The notes beneath the pieces were generated by a model. It searched no databases. It was not told where the DNA came from and saw only the letters and a program-made list of their open reading frames with translations. A program made the translations under genes and the position numbers. From assembly GCA_963850995.1 (NCBI GenBank), contig CAWKNQ010000004.1, positions 620,001-684,000 on the forward strand: a stretch of 64,000 bases of DNA, in the 5' to 3' direction. The stretch is from Gaiellasilicea sp963850995 (GTDB taxonomy: Bacteria > Actinomycetota > Thermoleophilia > Gaiellales > Gaiellaceae). This document shows, in pieces, positions 35,492 to 44,193 of the stretch. Position 1 is the stretch's first letter. The number at the start of each line of letters is the position of its first letter.

Positions 35492-37042
35492 TCAGAGACG
35501 TGGTCGGTGGCGCTCCACGATCGTGACGAGGTCGAGCCCTGCCGGAAGCGTCCCGAAAACGCCGCCCGGACGGTCGAGCCGCGACGCGCAGAAGGCGTCG
35601 GCCACCTCTGGAGCGCCGTGGCGGACGAGTAGCGAGCCCTGCAGCGTGACGGCGAGCAGCTCGAGCAGGCGGCGCGCGCCTTCTTCGTCCGGCTCGGCCA
35701 CAGCGCGCTCGAGTCGCCCGATCGCGGCGTCGAGACGGGCGTCCTCGCCCTGCGCCAGCCGCACCTCAGCGAGGAACGCGTCCGCGGTCTCCGGCTCGCG
35801 TCCGAGCGCGCGCAGGACGTCGAGCGCGTTCACGTTGCCCGATCCTTCCCAGATCGAGTTGAGCGGGCTCTCGCGGTAGAGCCGCGGCAGCTGCGACTCC
35901 TCGACGTAGCCGTTACCGCCCAGGCACTCGAGTGCCTCCGCGACGAGCGGCGGCGTGCGCTTGCAGACCCAGAACTTGGCGACGGCGGTGGCGAGCCGGC
36001 GGAAGGGGCCGTCCGCCTCGTCGTAAGCCCGCGCGAGCCGGAGCGCGGTGACGGTCGCGGCCTCGGACTCGACACAGAGATCGGCGAGCACGTTCTGCAT
36101 CAGCGGCTGTTCGGCGAGCAGCCGGCCGAAGGCGGAACGGTGAGCGGCGTGATGCGTCGCCTCCGCGACCGCGCGGCGCATCAGCGCTGCGGAGCCGAGG
36201 ACGCAGTCGAGCCGCGTGTGGTTGACCATCTCGACGATCGTCCGGACGCCGCGGCCCTCTTCGCCGACGAGCCTCGCCTCGACGCCGTCGAGGACGATCT
36301 CCGCCGAGGCGTTCGAGCGGTTGCCGAGCTTGTCCTTGAGCCGGTCGATCCGGAAGCCCGGCTGCGGCCGCTCGACCAGGAAGCAGGAGAGGCCGGCGGG
36401 CGCCTGCGCGAGCACGAGGAAGGCGTCGCTCATCGGCGCCGAGCAGAACCACTTGTGGCCGTCGAGGATCCAGATATCGCCCTCCGCGCGTGCCGTCGTC
36501 TCGTTCGCCCGCACGTCCGAGCCGCCCTGCCGCTCCGTCATCGCCATCCCGCAGAGGGCGTCGCCGCTCGTCAGCCGGGGTATCCACTCCTCGGCGAGGT
36601 CGGGCTGGGCCCGAAGGGCCGGGACGGCCGCAAACGTCATCGAGACCGGACAGCCGACACCGGCCTCGACCTCTCCGAGCAGGATGAAGAGCGCTGCCCG
36701 CGCCACGTGCGCGCCGGGCCGCTCGTCGACCCACGGCAGCGACTGGACGCGCGCGTCCAGCGCCAGCCGCAAGAGCGAGTCCCAGGCCGGGTGGAACTCG
36801 ATCTGGTCGATCCGCTCGCCGTAGCGGTCGTGCGTCCGCAGGACGGGCGGATGCTCGTTCGCGAGCCGGCCCCACTCGAGCGGCTCGCCGCCGAGCGACG
36901 CCCCGAAGGCCGCGACGTCCGGCTCCCAGAGCGCACCGCCCTCGCGGCGCAACCCCTCGACCAGAACCGCGTCCTGCTCGTAGAGGTTGTAGCCCGCGAG
37001 CGGCGGCGGCTGGTTGGCTCCGCGCGTGCCGGCGATCGCCAT
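35492..37042 (-). CDS. Acyl-CoA dehydrogenase, AidB-like
   Basis: 516 residues from ATG 37042. AidB features: N-terminal NQPPPLAGYNLYEQDAVLVE, EFHPAWDSLLRLAL, CGMAMTERQGGSDVRANETT (flavin site), ILDGHKWFCSAPMSDAFLVL, DKLGNRSNASAEIV and ALECLGGNGYVEESQLPRLY with Arg instead of a catalytic Glu. AidB-type proteins bind FAD and DNA and protect against alkylation, with weak isovaleryl-CoA dehydrogenase activity. Its ATG overlaps the stop of the upstream flavoprotein (TGATG); the selenoprotein-like gene follows. Confidence 0.87.
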   Translation of the reverse strand: MAIAGTRGANQPPPLAGYNLYEQDAVLVEGLRREGGALWEPDVAAFGASLGGEPLEWGRLANEHPPVLRTHDRYGERIDQIEFHPAWDSLLRLALDARVQSLPWVDERPGAHVARAALFILLGEVEAGVGCPVSMTFAAVPALRAQPDLAEEWIPRLTSGDALCGMAMTERQGGSDVRANETTARAEGDIWILDGHKWFCSAPMSDAFLVLAQAPAGLSCFLVERPQPGFRIDRLKDKLGNRSNASAEIVLDGVEARLVGEEGRGVRTIVEMVNHTRLDCVLGSAALMRRAVAEATHHAAHRSAFGRLLAEQPLMQNVLADLCVESEAATVTALRLARAYDEADGPFRRLATAVAKFWVCKRTPPLVAEALECLGGNGYVEESQLPRLYRESPLNSIWEGSGNVNALDVLRALGREPETADAFLAEVRLAQGEDARLDAAIGRLERAVAEPDEEGARRLLELLAVTLQGSLLVRHGAPEVADAFCASRLDRPGGVFGTLPAGLDLVTIVERHRPRL

Positions 37043-38397
37043 CAGGCCGGCGGGATGTTCTGGTTGAAGCGCAACACGTTGCCCGGGTCGTAGCGGCGCT
37101 TGACGTCGCGCAGCCGCTCGAAGCGCTCCGCTCCGAACGCGGCGCGCACGCGCTCGACCGGCTCGTCGGCCTGCATGTAGTTCAGGTAGCCGCCGCCTTG
37201 GAGCGAGTGCGGCTCCACGGCCGCCGCGGTCCCGCGGGCCCAGTCGATCCCCACGTCGTCGTGCGCGGGGTCCTCCCAGATCCCGAGCGCGCTGACGTTG
37301 AACGCCGCCTCGCGGAAGCCCACGGCGGTGGCGTCGCGTGGGACGCGCGCCGCAGCTCCGTGGATCGCCTCGATCAGGATGCCTCCGGGCGTCTGTGCAG
37401 GAGCCTCGAACCGGTCGAAGAGCTCGTCGACGGCCGTGTCCGGCAGCTCCCTGACGAAGTGCCCCTTCCAGTAGTGGCGGAGCCCGAAGGGCAGGTCGAG
37501 CTCGCTCTGCAGCTCGAGATACGACCGCCGCCTGACGTCGTCGACTTGCAGGCCGGGCGCCTTCCGGAGGAGGCGCAGGCCCTCCGGCTCGGGGTCCTCG
37601 CCCGATGAGCAGACGATCACCGCGAACATGCGCTCGCCGGTGTCGCGGGTCTCGGCGATCTGGCACTGGACGGAGAAGTCGTCGGACGCCGCGAGTGCGA
37701 CGTCGCGGAAGACGCGGCATGCCTCCCGCGCCGTGTCGTACGCGTACACCAGGAAGCCGCCGACGACCTCTCGCAGCGGATGGAGCGTGAAGTCGAGCCT
37801 GGTGACGACGCCGAAGTTGCCGCCGCCGCCGCGCAGCGCCCAGAAGAGGTCGGCGTGATCGTTCTCGCTCGCCACGAGCACGTCGCCGTCCACGGTGACG
37901 ACCTCGGCGGCCACGAGGCTGTCGCAGGTGAGCCCGAGCCGTCCGATCAGGAAGCCGATGCCGCCGCCGAGGGTGAGCCCGCCGACACCGGTCGTCGCGA
38001 AGGTGCCGCCGGGCACGGCGAGCCCGTGTGCCTGAGCGGCGGCGTCGAACGTCCGCCAGATCGCGCCGCCGCCGGCCCTCGCGACACGCGCCTCCGGATC
38101 GACCTCGACCTCTCCGAGCCCCGAGAGATCGACGACCAGGCCGCCGTCGCAGACGGCGTGGCCGGCGACGTTGTGCCCGCCGCCTCGGACGGCGACCGGC
38201 AGCTCGTGCTCGCCCGCGATCGTGAAGGCGATTGCGACGTCCTCCGTGCTCCGGCAGCGCGCGATCGCGAGCGGGCGGCGGTCGATCAGCGCGTTGAAGG
38301 TGGCCCGCGCCTCGTCATAGGAGCCGTCGCTCTCGGTGAGGATCTCGCCCGAGAACCCGCGCGCGGCGGCCGCAGGCGCCAGAGCAGGCGTGCCCAT
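37042..38397 (-). CDS. FAD-linked oxidoreductase, BBE-like family
   Basis: About 451 residues from ATG 38397; an in-frame start at 38481 would extend it over the divergent promoter and is less likely. The FAD domain has RGGGHNVAGHAVCDGGLVVD (the His is the usual covalent flavin site), GGTFATTGVGGLTLGGGIGF, GRLGLTCDSLVAAEVV and ALRGGGGNFGVVT. The C-terminal berberine-bridge segment ends YMQADEPVERVRAAFGAERF and RRYDPGNVLRFNQNIPP. Oxidises an alcohol, sugar or secondary metabolite with O2; the substrate is unknown. Confidence 0.88.
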   Translation of the reverse strand: MGTPALAPAAAARGFSGEILTESDGSYDEARATFNALIDRRPLAIARCRSTEDVAIAFTIAGEHELPVAVRGGGHNVAGHAVCDGGLVVDLSGLGEVEVDPEARVARAGGGAIWRTFDAAAQAHGLAVPGGTFATTGVGGLTLGGGIGFLIGRLGLTCDSLVAAEVVTVDGDVLVASENDHADLFWALRGGGGNFGVVTRLDFTLHPLREVVGGFLVYAYDTAREACRVFRDVALAASDDFSVQCQIAETRDTGERMFAVIVCSSGEDPEPEGLRLLRKAPGLQVDDVRRRSYLELQSELDLPFGLRHYWKGHFVRELPDTAVDELFDRFEAPAQTPGGILIEAIHGAAARVPRDATAVGFREAAFNVSALGIWEDPAHDDVGIDWARGTAAAVEPHSLQGGGYLNYMQADEPVERVRAAFGAERFERLRDVKRRYDPGNVLRFNQNIPPA

Positions 38398-38463
38398 GGG
38401 CCCGAGCGTACTCCGGAATCCATTTCGGCGCACGCTGCGTAGACCGACGCATACCGTGGCGGC

Positions 38464-39090
38464 GTGCCGCACGTCCGCCACATCGGCCGTGCCAACCTGA
38501 TCAAGCGGCTCGCCCCGCTGGAAGGTACGGCGGGGCGGTCCCTCTACGCGGGCGGTCGAGCCCGGCTGGAGGCGACGGAGGGCGTCCTAACCGTGACGCC
38601 GCCGTTCGGCCTCGATCACGTCGGGGAGTACGGGCAGGTCGAGGTGGAGCCGCTGCTGGAGGCGCTCGCGAAGGACTACGCAGTCGCGGTCTTGCTCGTC
38701 CGTCTCGGCGGCTTCGCGGTCGGCGTCTTCGAGGGCGAGCGGCTCGTCGTGTCGAAAGTGGGCGCACGCTTCGTCAAGGGCCGGCACAAGAAGGGCGGCT
38801 CCTCGTCGGGCCGCTTCCGGCGGCGGCGCGAGGGACAGGAGCGGGAGCTGATCGACGAGGCGGCCGCCGAAGCAGCCCGCGTGCTGGGCCCGTGGCGGGA
38901 TCGTGTCACCCACGTCGCGCTCGGCGGGGATCGCGCGGCCGTCACGCGCGTTCTCGCTGCCCGCGCCGATCTCGGCTGGCTCGAGCCGCTCGCCGTCGAG
39001 CGCTTCTTCGACGTCCCCGATCCGCGCCGACGCGTGCTCGACGACCTGCCGTACCAGCTCTACGCGGCGAAGGTGGTCGAGGGGGCCTAG
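38464..39090 (+). CDS. acVLRF1-type peptidyl-tRNA hydrolase (Vms1-like)
   Basis: 208 residues from GTG 38464. Starts VPHVRHIGRANLIKRLAPLE, with VLLVRLGGFAVGVFEGERLV and the diagnostic KGRHKKGGSSSGRFRRRREG followed by Gln-Glu. This is the release-factor-like loop of the Vms1/ANKZF1 family, whose Gln cleaves peptidyl-tRNA on stalled 50S subunits. acVLRF1 is the actinobacterial form. It converges with mutS2, whose product family can split collided ribosomes, so the two may serve the same rescue process (inference). Confidence 0.85.
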   Translation: MPHVRHIGRANLIKRLAPLEGTAGRSLYAGGRARLEATEGVLTVTPPFGLDHVGEYGQVEVEPLLEALAKDYAVAVLLVRLGGFAVGVFEGERLVVSKVGARFVKGRHKKGGSSSGRFRRRREGQERELIDEAAAEAARVLGPWRDRVTHVALGGDRAAVTRVLAARADLGWLEPLAVERFFDVPDPRRRVLDDLPYQLYAAKVVEGA

Positions 39091-39103
39091 AGGCTTGATG
39101 TGA

Positions 39104-41478
39104 TTAGCCCGCGAGATGCGCGACGGTTGCGCCGTCCGCGGAGTCGCTCTCGTGGCGCTCGACGAGCGGATGTCCGTCGAGCTCCTCGCGGACGGCGGCG
39201 CGGACCGCTCCGGTGCCGCGGCCGTGGACGATGTGGACGCTCGGCAGGCCGGCGAGCGCTGCGTCGTCGACGAACGAGCGGACCGCCTCGCGCGCCTCCT
39301 GCGCCCGCTGCCCACGCACGTCGAGCTCGTCGGAGACGTCCCCACGCGCCGAGGCGAGGACACGCACGGGCGTCTCCGCTTCGTCGGGTTGAGGCTCGCG
39401 GCGGGCCGACGGCCGAAGCCGCGAGAGCGGCACGCGCAGCCGGTGCCCCGCCGGACCGACGACCTCGGCCTCGTCGCCCTCGATCGCGGCGATCGTCCCG
39501 TGCACGCCGAGCGTCGGTGCCTCGACCGGGTCCCCGGCCGCGAGCGGGCCGGTGAGCGGCAGAGGCTCGTCGAAGGCCCGGATCGCCCGCTCGGCGTGCT
39601 CGGCGCGCTCGGAGGCTGCGCCGAGGCGGCGGTCGCGCTCCCGCGCCGCCGGAGCCGACCGCCTCGACTCCCGGTCGCGCCGGCGGGCGACGCGGATCTC
39701 CTCCCGCAGGGCCTCGAGCTCTGCGCGCGCCGCTCCCAGCTCACGGTATGCCTCGGCGGCGGCACGCTCGCGCTCCGCGGCCGCCGAGGCCTTGACCGCG
39801 GCGATCTCCGCCTCTAGCTCGGCCTCCCGCTCGCGGGCACGCTCGACGTGCTGCGGGCTGCCTCTTCGCGCTCCGCCTCGGCCGCGAGGCGCTCGTCCGC
39901 GGCGGCTCGCTCGGCGGCCTCGGCCTCGGCGAGCAGCTCCTGGATCCGAAGCCGCTCCGGCGCGACCCGCTCGCGGGCGTCTTCCACGATGTCGCCGTCG
40001 AGGCCGAGCCGCTCCGCCGTCTGAAGCGCGTGCGAGGTGCCGGGCCGGCCGAGTGCGATGCGGTAGAGCGGCGCATGCGTCTCCGGGTCGAAGCCGGTCG
40101 CCGCGTTGGCGACGCCGTCGGTCGCGCTCGCCCACTCCTTCAGCTCCGGGAAGTGCGTTGTCACCACCGTCAGCCGGGCCTGCGCGGCCAGCCTGGCGAC
40201 GAGCGCCTGAGCCAGCGCCGACCCTTCGACGGGATCGGTGCCCGACGTGAGCTCGTCGAGGAGGACGAGCGAGCGTTCCCCGGCGGCGCGCAGGATCGCG
40301 ACGATGCTTGCCACGTGCCCCGAGAAGGTCGAGAGGCTCATCTCGATCGACTGCCTGTCGCCGATGTCGGCGAGCACGGCGTCGAAGACCGGCAGCTCGG
40401 CGAGCTCGGCCGGTGGGCGGAGGCCCGACTGATGGAGCAGCGCGGCGAGGCCGAGCGTCTTCAGCGCCACGGTCTTGCCGCCGGTGTTCGGCCCGCTGAT
40501 GACGAGCGCGCGCAGGCTGCCGAGGTCGAGGTCGATCGGCACGGCCGTGGTCGTGTCGAGTAACGGGTGGCGCGCGGAGATCAGCCGCACGTCGGCCGAG
40601 ACCTCGACCCGCGCGCCGCGCCAGCTCCGCGAGACCGCCCCGACCGCGAGCGCCAGGTCGATCCGGCCGGTGGCCTCAACCGCGGCGGCGACCGCGTCGG
40701 CCTGCTCGCCGACAGCGGCCGAAAGCTCGCGCAGGATCCGCTCGGCCTCCTCGCGCTCGGCGCCGGCGGCCTCCGACTGCCGGTTCGAGAGCTCGACGAC
40801 CTCGAACGGCTCGACGAAGAGCGTCTGACCCGAGTCGGAGCTGTCGTGGACGATCCCGGGCACGCTGCTGCGCGAGCTCGCCCGCACGGCCAGGACAGGG
40901 CGTCCCGCGCGTTGCGTGACGAAGTCCTCCTGGAGATGCTCGCGGATGCCGCTCCTTCGCACGAGCTGCTCGAGCTTGTCGGCGACGCGCTGCCGACCGG
41001 TCCTGAGCTCGCCGCGCAGCTTGCGCAGCGCCGGCGAGGCATTGTCGCGCAGGTCGGAGCCGTCCGGCTCGACGGCGCGGTCGATCGACTCCGCGACGGG
41101 CCGGAGGGACGGCTCGATCTCGGCTGCGAGCCCGCGCAGGAGCGGGACGTCCTGCTCCTCGAGCGCGGCGCGCACGCGCAGCGCCCCCGAGATCGTGTCG
41201 GCGACGTGGCGAAGGGGCGTGGCGGCGAGGCTGCCGCCGAGCGCCGCGTGGGAGGCTGGCTCGCGCACGTCGCGGATCCCGTCGAGCGGCGGCTCGGCCG
41301 CCTCGTCGAGCAGCGCGATCGCCTCGGCGGTGAGCGCCTGCCGAAGCGCCACCTCGCCGGGGTCCGGCGACGGCGTCAGCTCGTGCGCGAGCTCGGCGCC
41401 GCGGTCGGTCGCGGCGGCTGCGGCGATCCGCTCCCGGATCGCGGGGAACTCGAGCATGTCCAGCGTGCTTGGATGCAC
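39104..41478 (-). CDS. mutS2: MutS2 (endonuclease/ribosome-splitting ATPase), one frame break
   Basis: From GTG 41478 (VHPSTLDMLEFPAIRERIAA) the frame is open to a TAG near 39814 and contains the clamp and ATPase parts: ALVISGPNTGGKTVALKTLG (Walker A), SLVLLDELTSGTDPVEGSAL (Walker B), TVVTTHFPELKEWA. The coiled coil, KOW-like and Smr domains continue in another frame from about 39860 (HVERAREREAELEAEIAAVK to VHIVHGRGTGAVRAAVREEL, with DELDVRG of Smr) to 39104. The span is one base short of a multiple of three, so one deleted base near 39860 explains it; repaired length is 791, normal for MutS2. Role: recognition of stalled ribosomes or recombination intermediates. Confidence 0.9.
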
Positions 41479-41511
41479 GCTTCGAGTGTAGGACGGTAAG
41501 CTCGACCGATC

Positions 41512-41721
41512 GTGGTGCGCCTGCTGATCATCGCCGCCGTCATCATCTTCCTCGTCCTCTGGGTGCGCGCGCTGTTCGACCTGTTCCGGCGCCCCGACCT
41601 GTCCGGATCGGCCAGGGGAGCGTGGGCGATCATCATGCTCCTGCTCCCGTTTGTCGGGCTGCTGATCTACATGATGATGCGCCCGTCCGAGGCGGACATC
41701 GCCCGCGACGCGCGGAGCTGA
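41512..41721 (+). CDS. Small PLDc_N-type membrane protein
   Basis: 69 residues from GTG 41512. Two hydrophobic segments (LLIIAAVIIFLVLWVRALFD and GAWAIIMLLLPFVGLLIYMM) separated by a short loop (FRRPDLSGSAR) match the phospholipase-D-nuclease N-terminal domain found in many stand-alone actinobacterial proteins. The function is unknown. It is divergent from mutS2 with 33 bp between starts. Confidence 0.75.
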   Translation: MVRLLIIAAVIIFLVLWVRALFDLFRRPDLSGSARGAWAIIMLLLPFVGLLIYMMMRPSEADIARDARS

Positions 41722-41815
41722 CCCGCCGCAGCCGCCTCCTGTTCGCCTTCGCCGGGGGCGCCGGCCATTTCGATCCCCTGCTGCCCGTCGCCGCGGCGGC
41801 GCGGACAGTCGGCGG
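41718..41815 (+). pseudogene. N-terminal remnant of a glycosyltransferase
   Basis: Directly after the PLDc_N stop, the frame reads LTRRSRLLFAFAGGAGHFDP then LLPVAAAARTVG, the start of UDP-glycosyltransferase-type proteins (LFAFAGG-GH-PLLP-A-A). Homology fades after about 32 codons and no further glycosyltransferase sequence follows. No ATG is present; CTG 41718 overlaps the previous stop. Probably a truncated gene. 41816-41909 shows nothing else. Confidence 0.45.
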
Positions 41816-41909
41816 CGCTGCGTGGCGTCGAGCATGCGGTCACGCTCGTCGAGCAGCCTCGTCGATTCGTGCGATTCTCCGCATCAAAGGCGAGAGGGCA
41901 GGTGACCCC

Positions 41910-42221
41910 GTGTACGTGACGATGACGACGACGCACGGTTCGGACGAGGACATGGTTGGTCTCGCCGCGATGGCCGGCGAGACGATGGACACGTGGCTGC
42001 GGGACCTGGAGGGGTTTGCCGGCTTGCTCGTGCTCAGCAACGGCGAGACCGGCACGACGCAGGTGCTCACGGTCTGGGAGAGCCGCGAGGTGGCAGAGCG
42101 CCACCAGGCGGCCCGGACGCGGCTCAGAGAGAAGATCACCGAGACCGTGAGCGTCGAGGTGAAGGAGCTCCAGTCCTACGACGTCGCGTTCGCAGACCTC
42201 CCGGAGCTCAGATCGTCTTGA
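41910..42221 (+). CDS. Small alpha-beta-barrel (ABM-like) protein
   Basis: 103 residues from GTG 41910, preceded by AGGGCAGGTGA. The pattern VYVTMTTTHG, ETMDTWLRDLEGFAGLLVLS, TTQVLTVWESREVAERHQAA and VSVEVKELQSYDVAF is that of dimeric antibiotic-biosynthesis-monooxygenase-like proteins. No specific role. Its end overlaps the converging paaD gene by 14 bp. Confidence 0.65.
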   Translation: MYVTMTTTHGSDEDMVGLAAMAGETMDTWLRDLEGFAGLLVLSNGETGTTQVLTVWESREVAERHQAARTRLREKITETVSVEVKELQSYDVAFADLPELRSS

Positions 42222-42708
42222 ACTGCTCGAACGGCTGCCTGCAGCTCTCGCAGTAGCGGAGCGAGCGGCACGGGGTCGGGCCGAAGATATTTTCCAGCTT
42301 CGTCTTCGTCGAGCCGCAGTAGGGACAGCGGTGCACGGCCCGCTGCAGCTGCACGAGCGCGGTCGGCGCCTCGGCGCGCGGCGTGGGGGGCGCGAAGCCC
42401 GCCTCGCGGAGCTTCTCGCGGCCTGCCGGGGTGATGTTGTCCGTCGACCAGGAGTCGTCGAGGAGGACGTCGACTTCGGGCTCGCCGCCGAGGGCGGTGA
42501 CGGCTTGCTCCATCTCCCGCCGCATCGCGTCGAGCGCGGGGCAGCCCATGAACGTAGGGGTGAACGCGATCCGCACCCGGTCGCCCTCGACGGCGACGTC
42601 CTTGACGACGCCGAGGTCGACGAGCGAGATCACCGGGATCTCCGGGTCAGGGATCTCGGCCAGCGCGGCCCAGACGTCCTGCTCGCTCAGTCGAACTGCG
42701 CCGGCCAT
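42208..42708 (-). CDS. paaD: Phenylacetyl-CoA epoxidase maturation subunit PaaD
   Basis: 166 residues. N-terminal MIP18/DUF59 domain (VWAALAEIPDPEIPVISLVD, VRIAFTPTFMGCPALDAM) and C-terminal zinc ribbon (HRCPYCGSTKTKLENIFGPT, RYCESCRQPFEQFK) are the PaaD layout. PaaD is needed for assembly or iron loading of the PaaABC di-iron epoxidase. Last gene of the operon; its start overlaps the NUDIX gene by 22 bp. Confidence 0.93.
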   Translation of the reverse strand: MAGAVRLSEQDVWAALAEIPDPEIPVISLVDLGVVKDVAVEGDRVRIAFTPTFMGCPALDAMRREMEQAVTALGGEPEVDVLLDDSWSTDNITPAGREKLREAGFAPPTPRAEAPTALVQLQRAVHRCPYCGSTKTKLENIFGPTPCRSLRYCESCRQPFEQFKTI

Positions 42709-43304
42709 TCCGGATGCTCGAAGTGGTCGAAGCAGCGATTGATCTGAGCCCGCGTTGCCTCCTCGTAGCGCAACGGATTGGGGAGTGCAGCGCGGTCGAA
42801 GAAGCCGCTTGCGAGCGTCTCGTACCCGAGCGGATGTTCATCCTCGTCCGCGAGCTCGCAGAGGAAGAACAGCTTCCAGATATGCCAGAGGTGGGAGGGA
42901 AACCCGTGCCGGTCGCGGTCGTAGACGCCCAGAAGCTTGACGGGGCGGGTCGCAAAGCCAGCCTCCTCGAGTACCTCGCGCGCGACTGCCTCGCTCGGGC
43001 TTTCGCCCACGTCGACCCAACCGCCGGGCAGCGACCAGACGGCGCCCTCCCGTTCCTGCACGAGCAGGATCTTGCCGTCGCGGAAGACGACGCCGCGCAC
43101 GTCGAGCTTCGGCGTCGCGTGCCCCGACTCGGCGGCGAAGATCGCCTCCACGCTCTCCGGGTCACCGCCGTCGACGCTCGCGAGCATCTCCGCCGCGACG
43201 CGCCGGACCTGCTCGTAGCGCTGGCGGTCGTACTCGCGCGGCTCCCACGAGAGGCCCGACTGCGCGATGGCCTGCAGCTCGCGGATCCACGTCTGCATCA
43301 CCAT
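42687..43304 (-). CDS. NUDIX hydrolase (ADP-ribose pyrophosphatase-like)
   Basis: 205 residues from ATG 43304. An N-terminal helical region (WIRELQAIAQSGLSWEPREY) is typical of a DUF4743/ADP-ribose pyrophosphatase-like subgroup. The Nudix box follows as G-x5-E-x7-REVLEEAGF within WVDVGESPSEAVAREVLEEA. It hydrolyses a nucleoside diphosphate linked to X. It sits inside the paa operon between paaC and paaD, with overlapping starts and stops, so it is co-expressed with the epoxidase; it might clear ADP-ribose or a CoA-type by-product (inference). Confidence 0.87.
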   Translation of the reverse strand: MVMQTWIRELQAIAQSGLSWEPREYDRQRYEQVRRVAAEMLASVDGGDPESVEAIFAAESGHATPKLDVRGVVFRDGKILLVQEREGAVWSLPGGWVDVGESPSEAVAREVLEEAGFATRPVKLLGVYDRDRHGFPSHLWHIWKLFFLCELADEDEHPLGYETLASGFFDRAALPNPLRYEEATRAQINRCFDHFEHPEWPAQFD

Positions 43305-43943
43305 TGCGCGCCGACTGGTGCCGACCTGCGCACCATCGTCATCTCCTCCCAGAGCGCCGCGAACTCCTCGCCGGGCGTGCTGCGCTCGACCGCCTCCACT
43401 TCGTCACGCCCCATCCGCTCGGCGAGTGCGGGACGCAACGAGGGTTCCAGGAGGCCGAGCGCGATACGGCCAGAGCTCTTCGACAGCCGCGCGATAACGG
43501 GGCTCCCCGTCGAGCCGCTGCGACCACATCTCGGCGTGCAGGCGGTGGTAGACCTCCTCGCGGTCGATCTTGGCTGCGATTCCCGCCACCGTGGAATCCT
43601 CGTGCTCCTTCAGGTGCGCGATCCGGATCGCGTCGGCGGTCTCGTAGAGGACGTGGCGGGCGATCGTCCGCGCCCAGTCCGGGACGAGGCGCAGCTGGAC
43701 GAGCGGCGCACAGCGGTACTCCTCCGGCTGGCGGTCGAACGCGAGCGCGTCGGCGTCGGTGCCGAGCTCCTCGGCGGCAAGGTCATACAGCGCCCGCGCG
43801 TGCCCGATCTCGTTCTGGGCGATCGACGAGAAGGCGACGTCCTCTTCGAGGAACGGCGCGATCCCGGTCCACTCCGAGTTCCGCCAGCCGAGGATCAGCT
43901 CGTCGTCGGCGAGCTCAATCAGAAGCTGTGCCTGCTCGCTCAC
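43298..43943 (-). CDS. paaC: Phenylacetyl-CoA epoxidase subunit PaaC, frame interrupted once
   Basis: GTG 43943 starts SEQAQLLIELADDELILGWR, followed by DVAFSSIAQNEIGHARALYD (ExxH), KEHEDSTVAGIAAKIDREEV and YHRLHAEMWSQRL. After EELWPY the frame is lost near 43478; in the neighbouring frame the C-terminus RIALGLLEPSLRPALAERMG ... GEEFAALWEEMTMV runs to a TGA at 43298. Repaired length is about 215 residues. PaaC is the structural partner of catalytic PaaA. The repaired stop lies next to the NUDIX ATG, supporting the repair; read literally, the protein would be 179 residues with a nonsense tail. Confidence 0.85.
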
Positions 43944-44193
43944 GTGCCTCCTTCAGCCGGGCCTTGATCGAGTAGCCGTCGACGCGGCGGTACTTGAGGT
44001 CGAACTCGTCCGGGAACTCCTCGATCGCAGCGATCGCCTCGCGGGGAACGACCCAGAGCGCGACCGACTCCTGCCGGCGGGCGTAGAACTCGCGCGCGTA
44101 GGCATCGGCGAACGCCTTGTCGGGCGCATGGAACGAGCCGCCGTGCGTGAAGGGCTGCCCTTTCCGCTCCTGCCGGAAGACCTCCCAGATCAC
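43915..44193 (-). CDS. paaB: Phenylacetyl-CoA epoxidase subunit PaaB
   Basis: 92 residues from GTG 44193 (VIWEVFRQERKGQPFTHGGS), with HAPDKAFADAYAREFYARRQ, SVALWVVPREAIAAIEEF and YRRVDGYSIKARLKEARE, typical PaaB. The site GGGAGGGAGG lies a few bases before GTG, indicating a separate start. The paaA frame nevertheless runs into this gene without a stop. Its 3' end overlaps paaC by 29 bp. PaaB bridges the epoxidase complex. Confidence 0.88.
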   Translation of the reverse strand: MIWEVFRQERKGQPFTHGGSFHAPDKAFADAYAREFYARRQESVALWVVPREAIAAIEEFPDEFDLKYRRVDGYSIKARLKEARERAGTASD

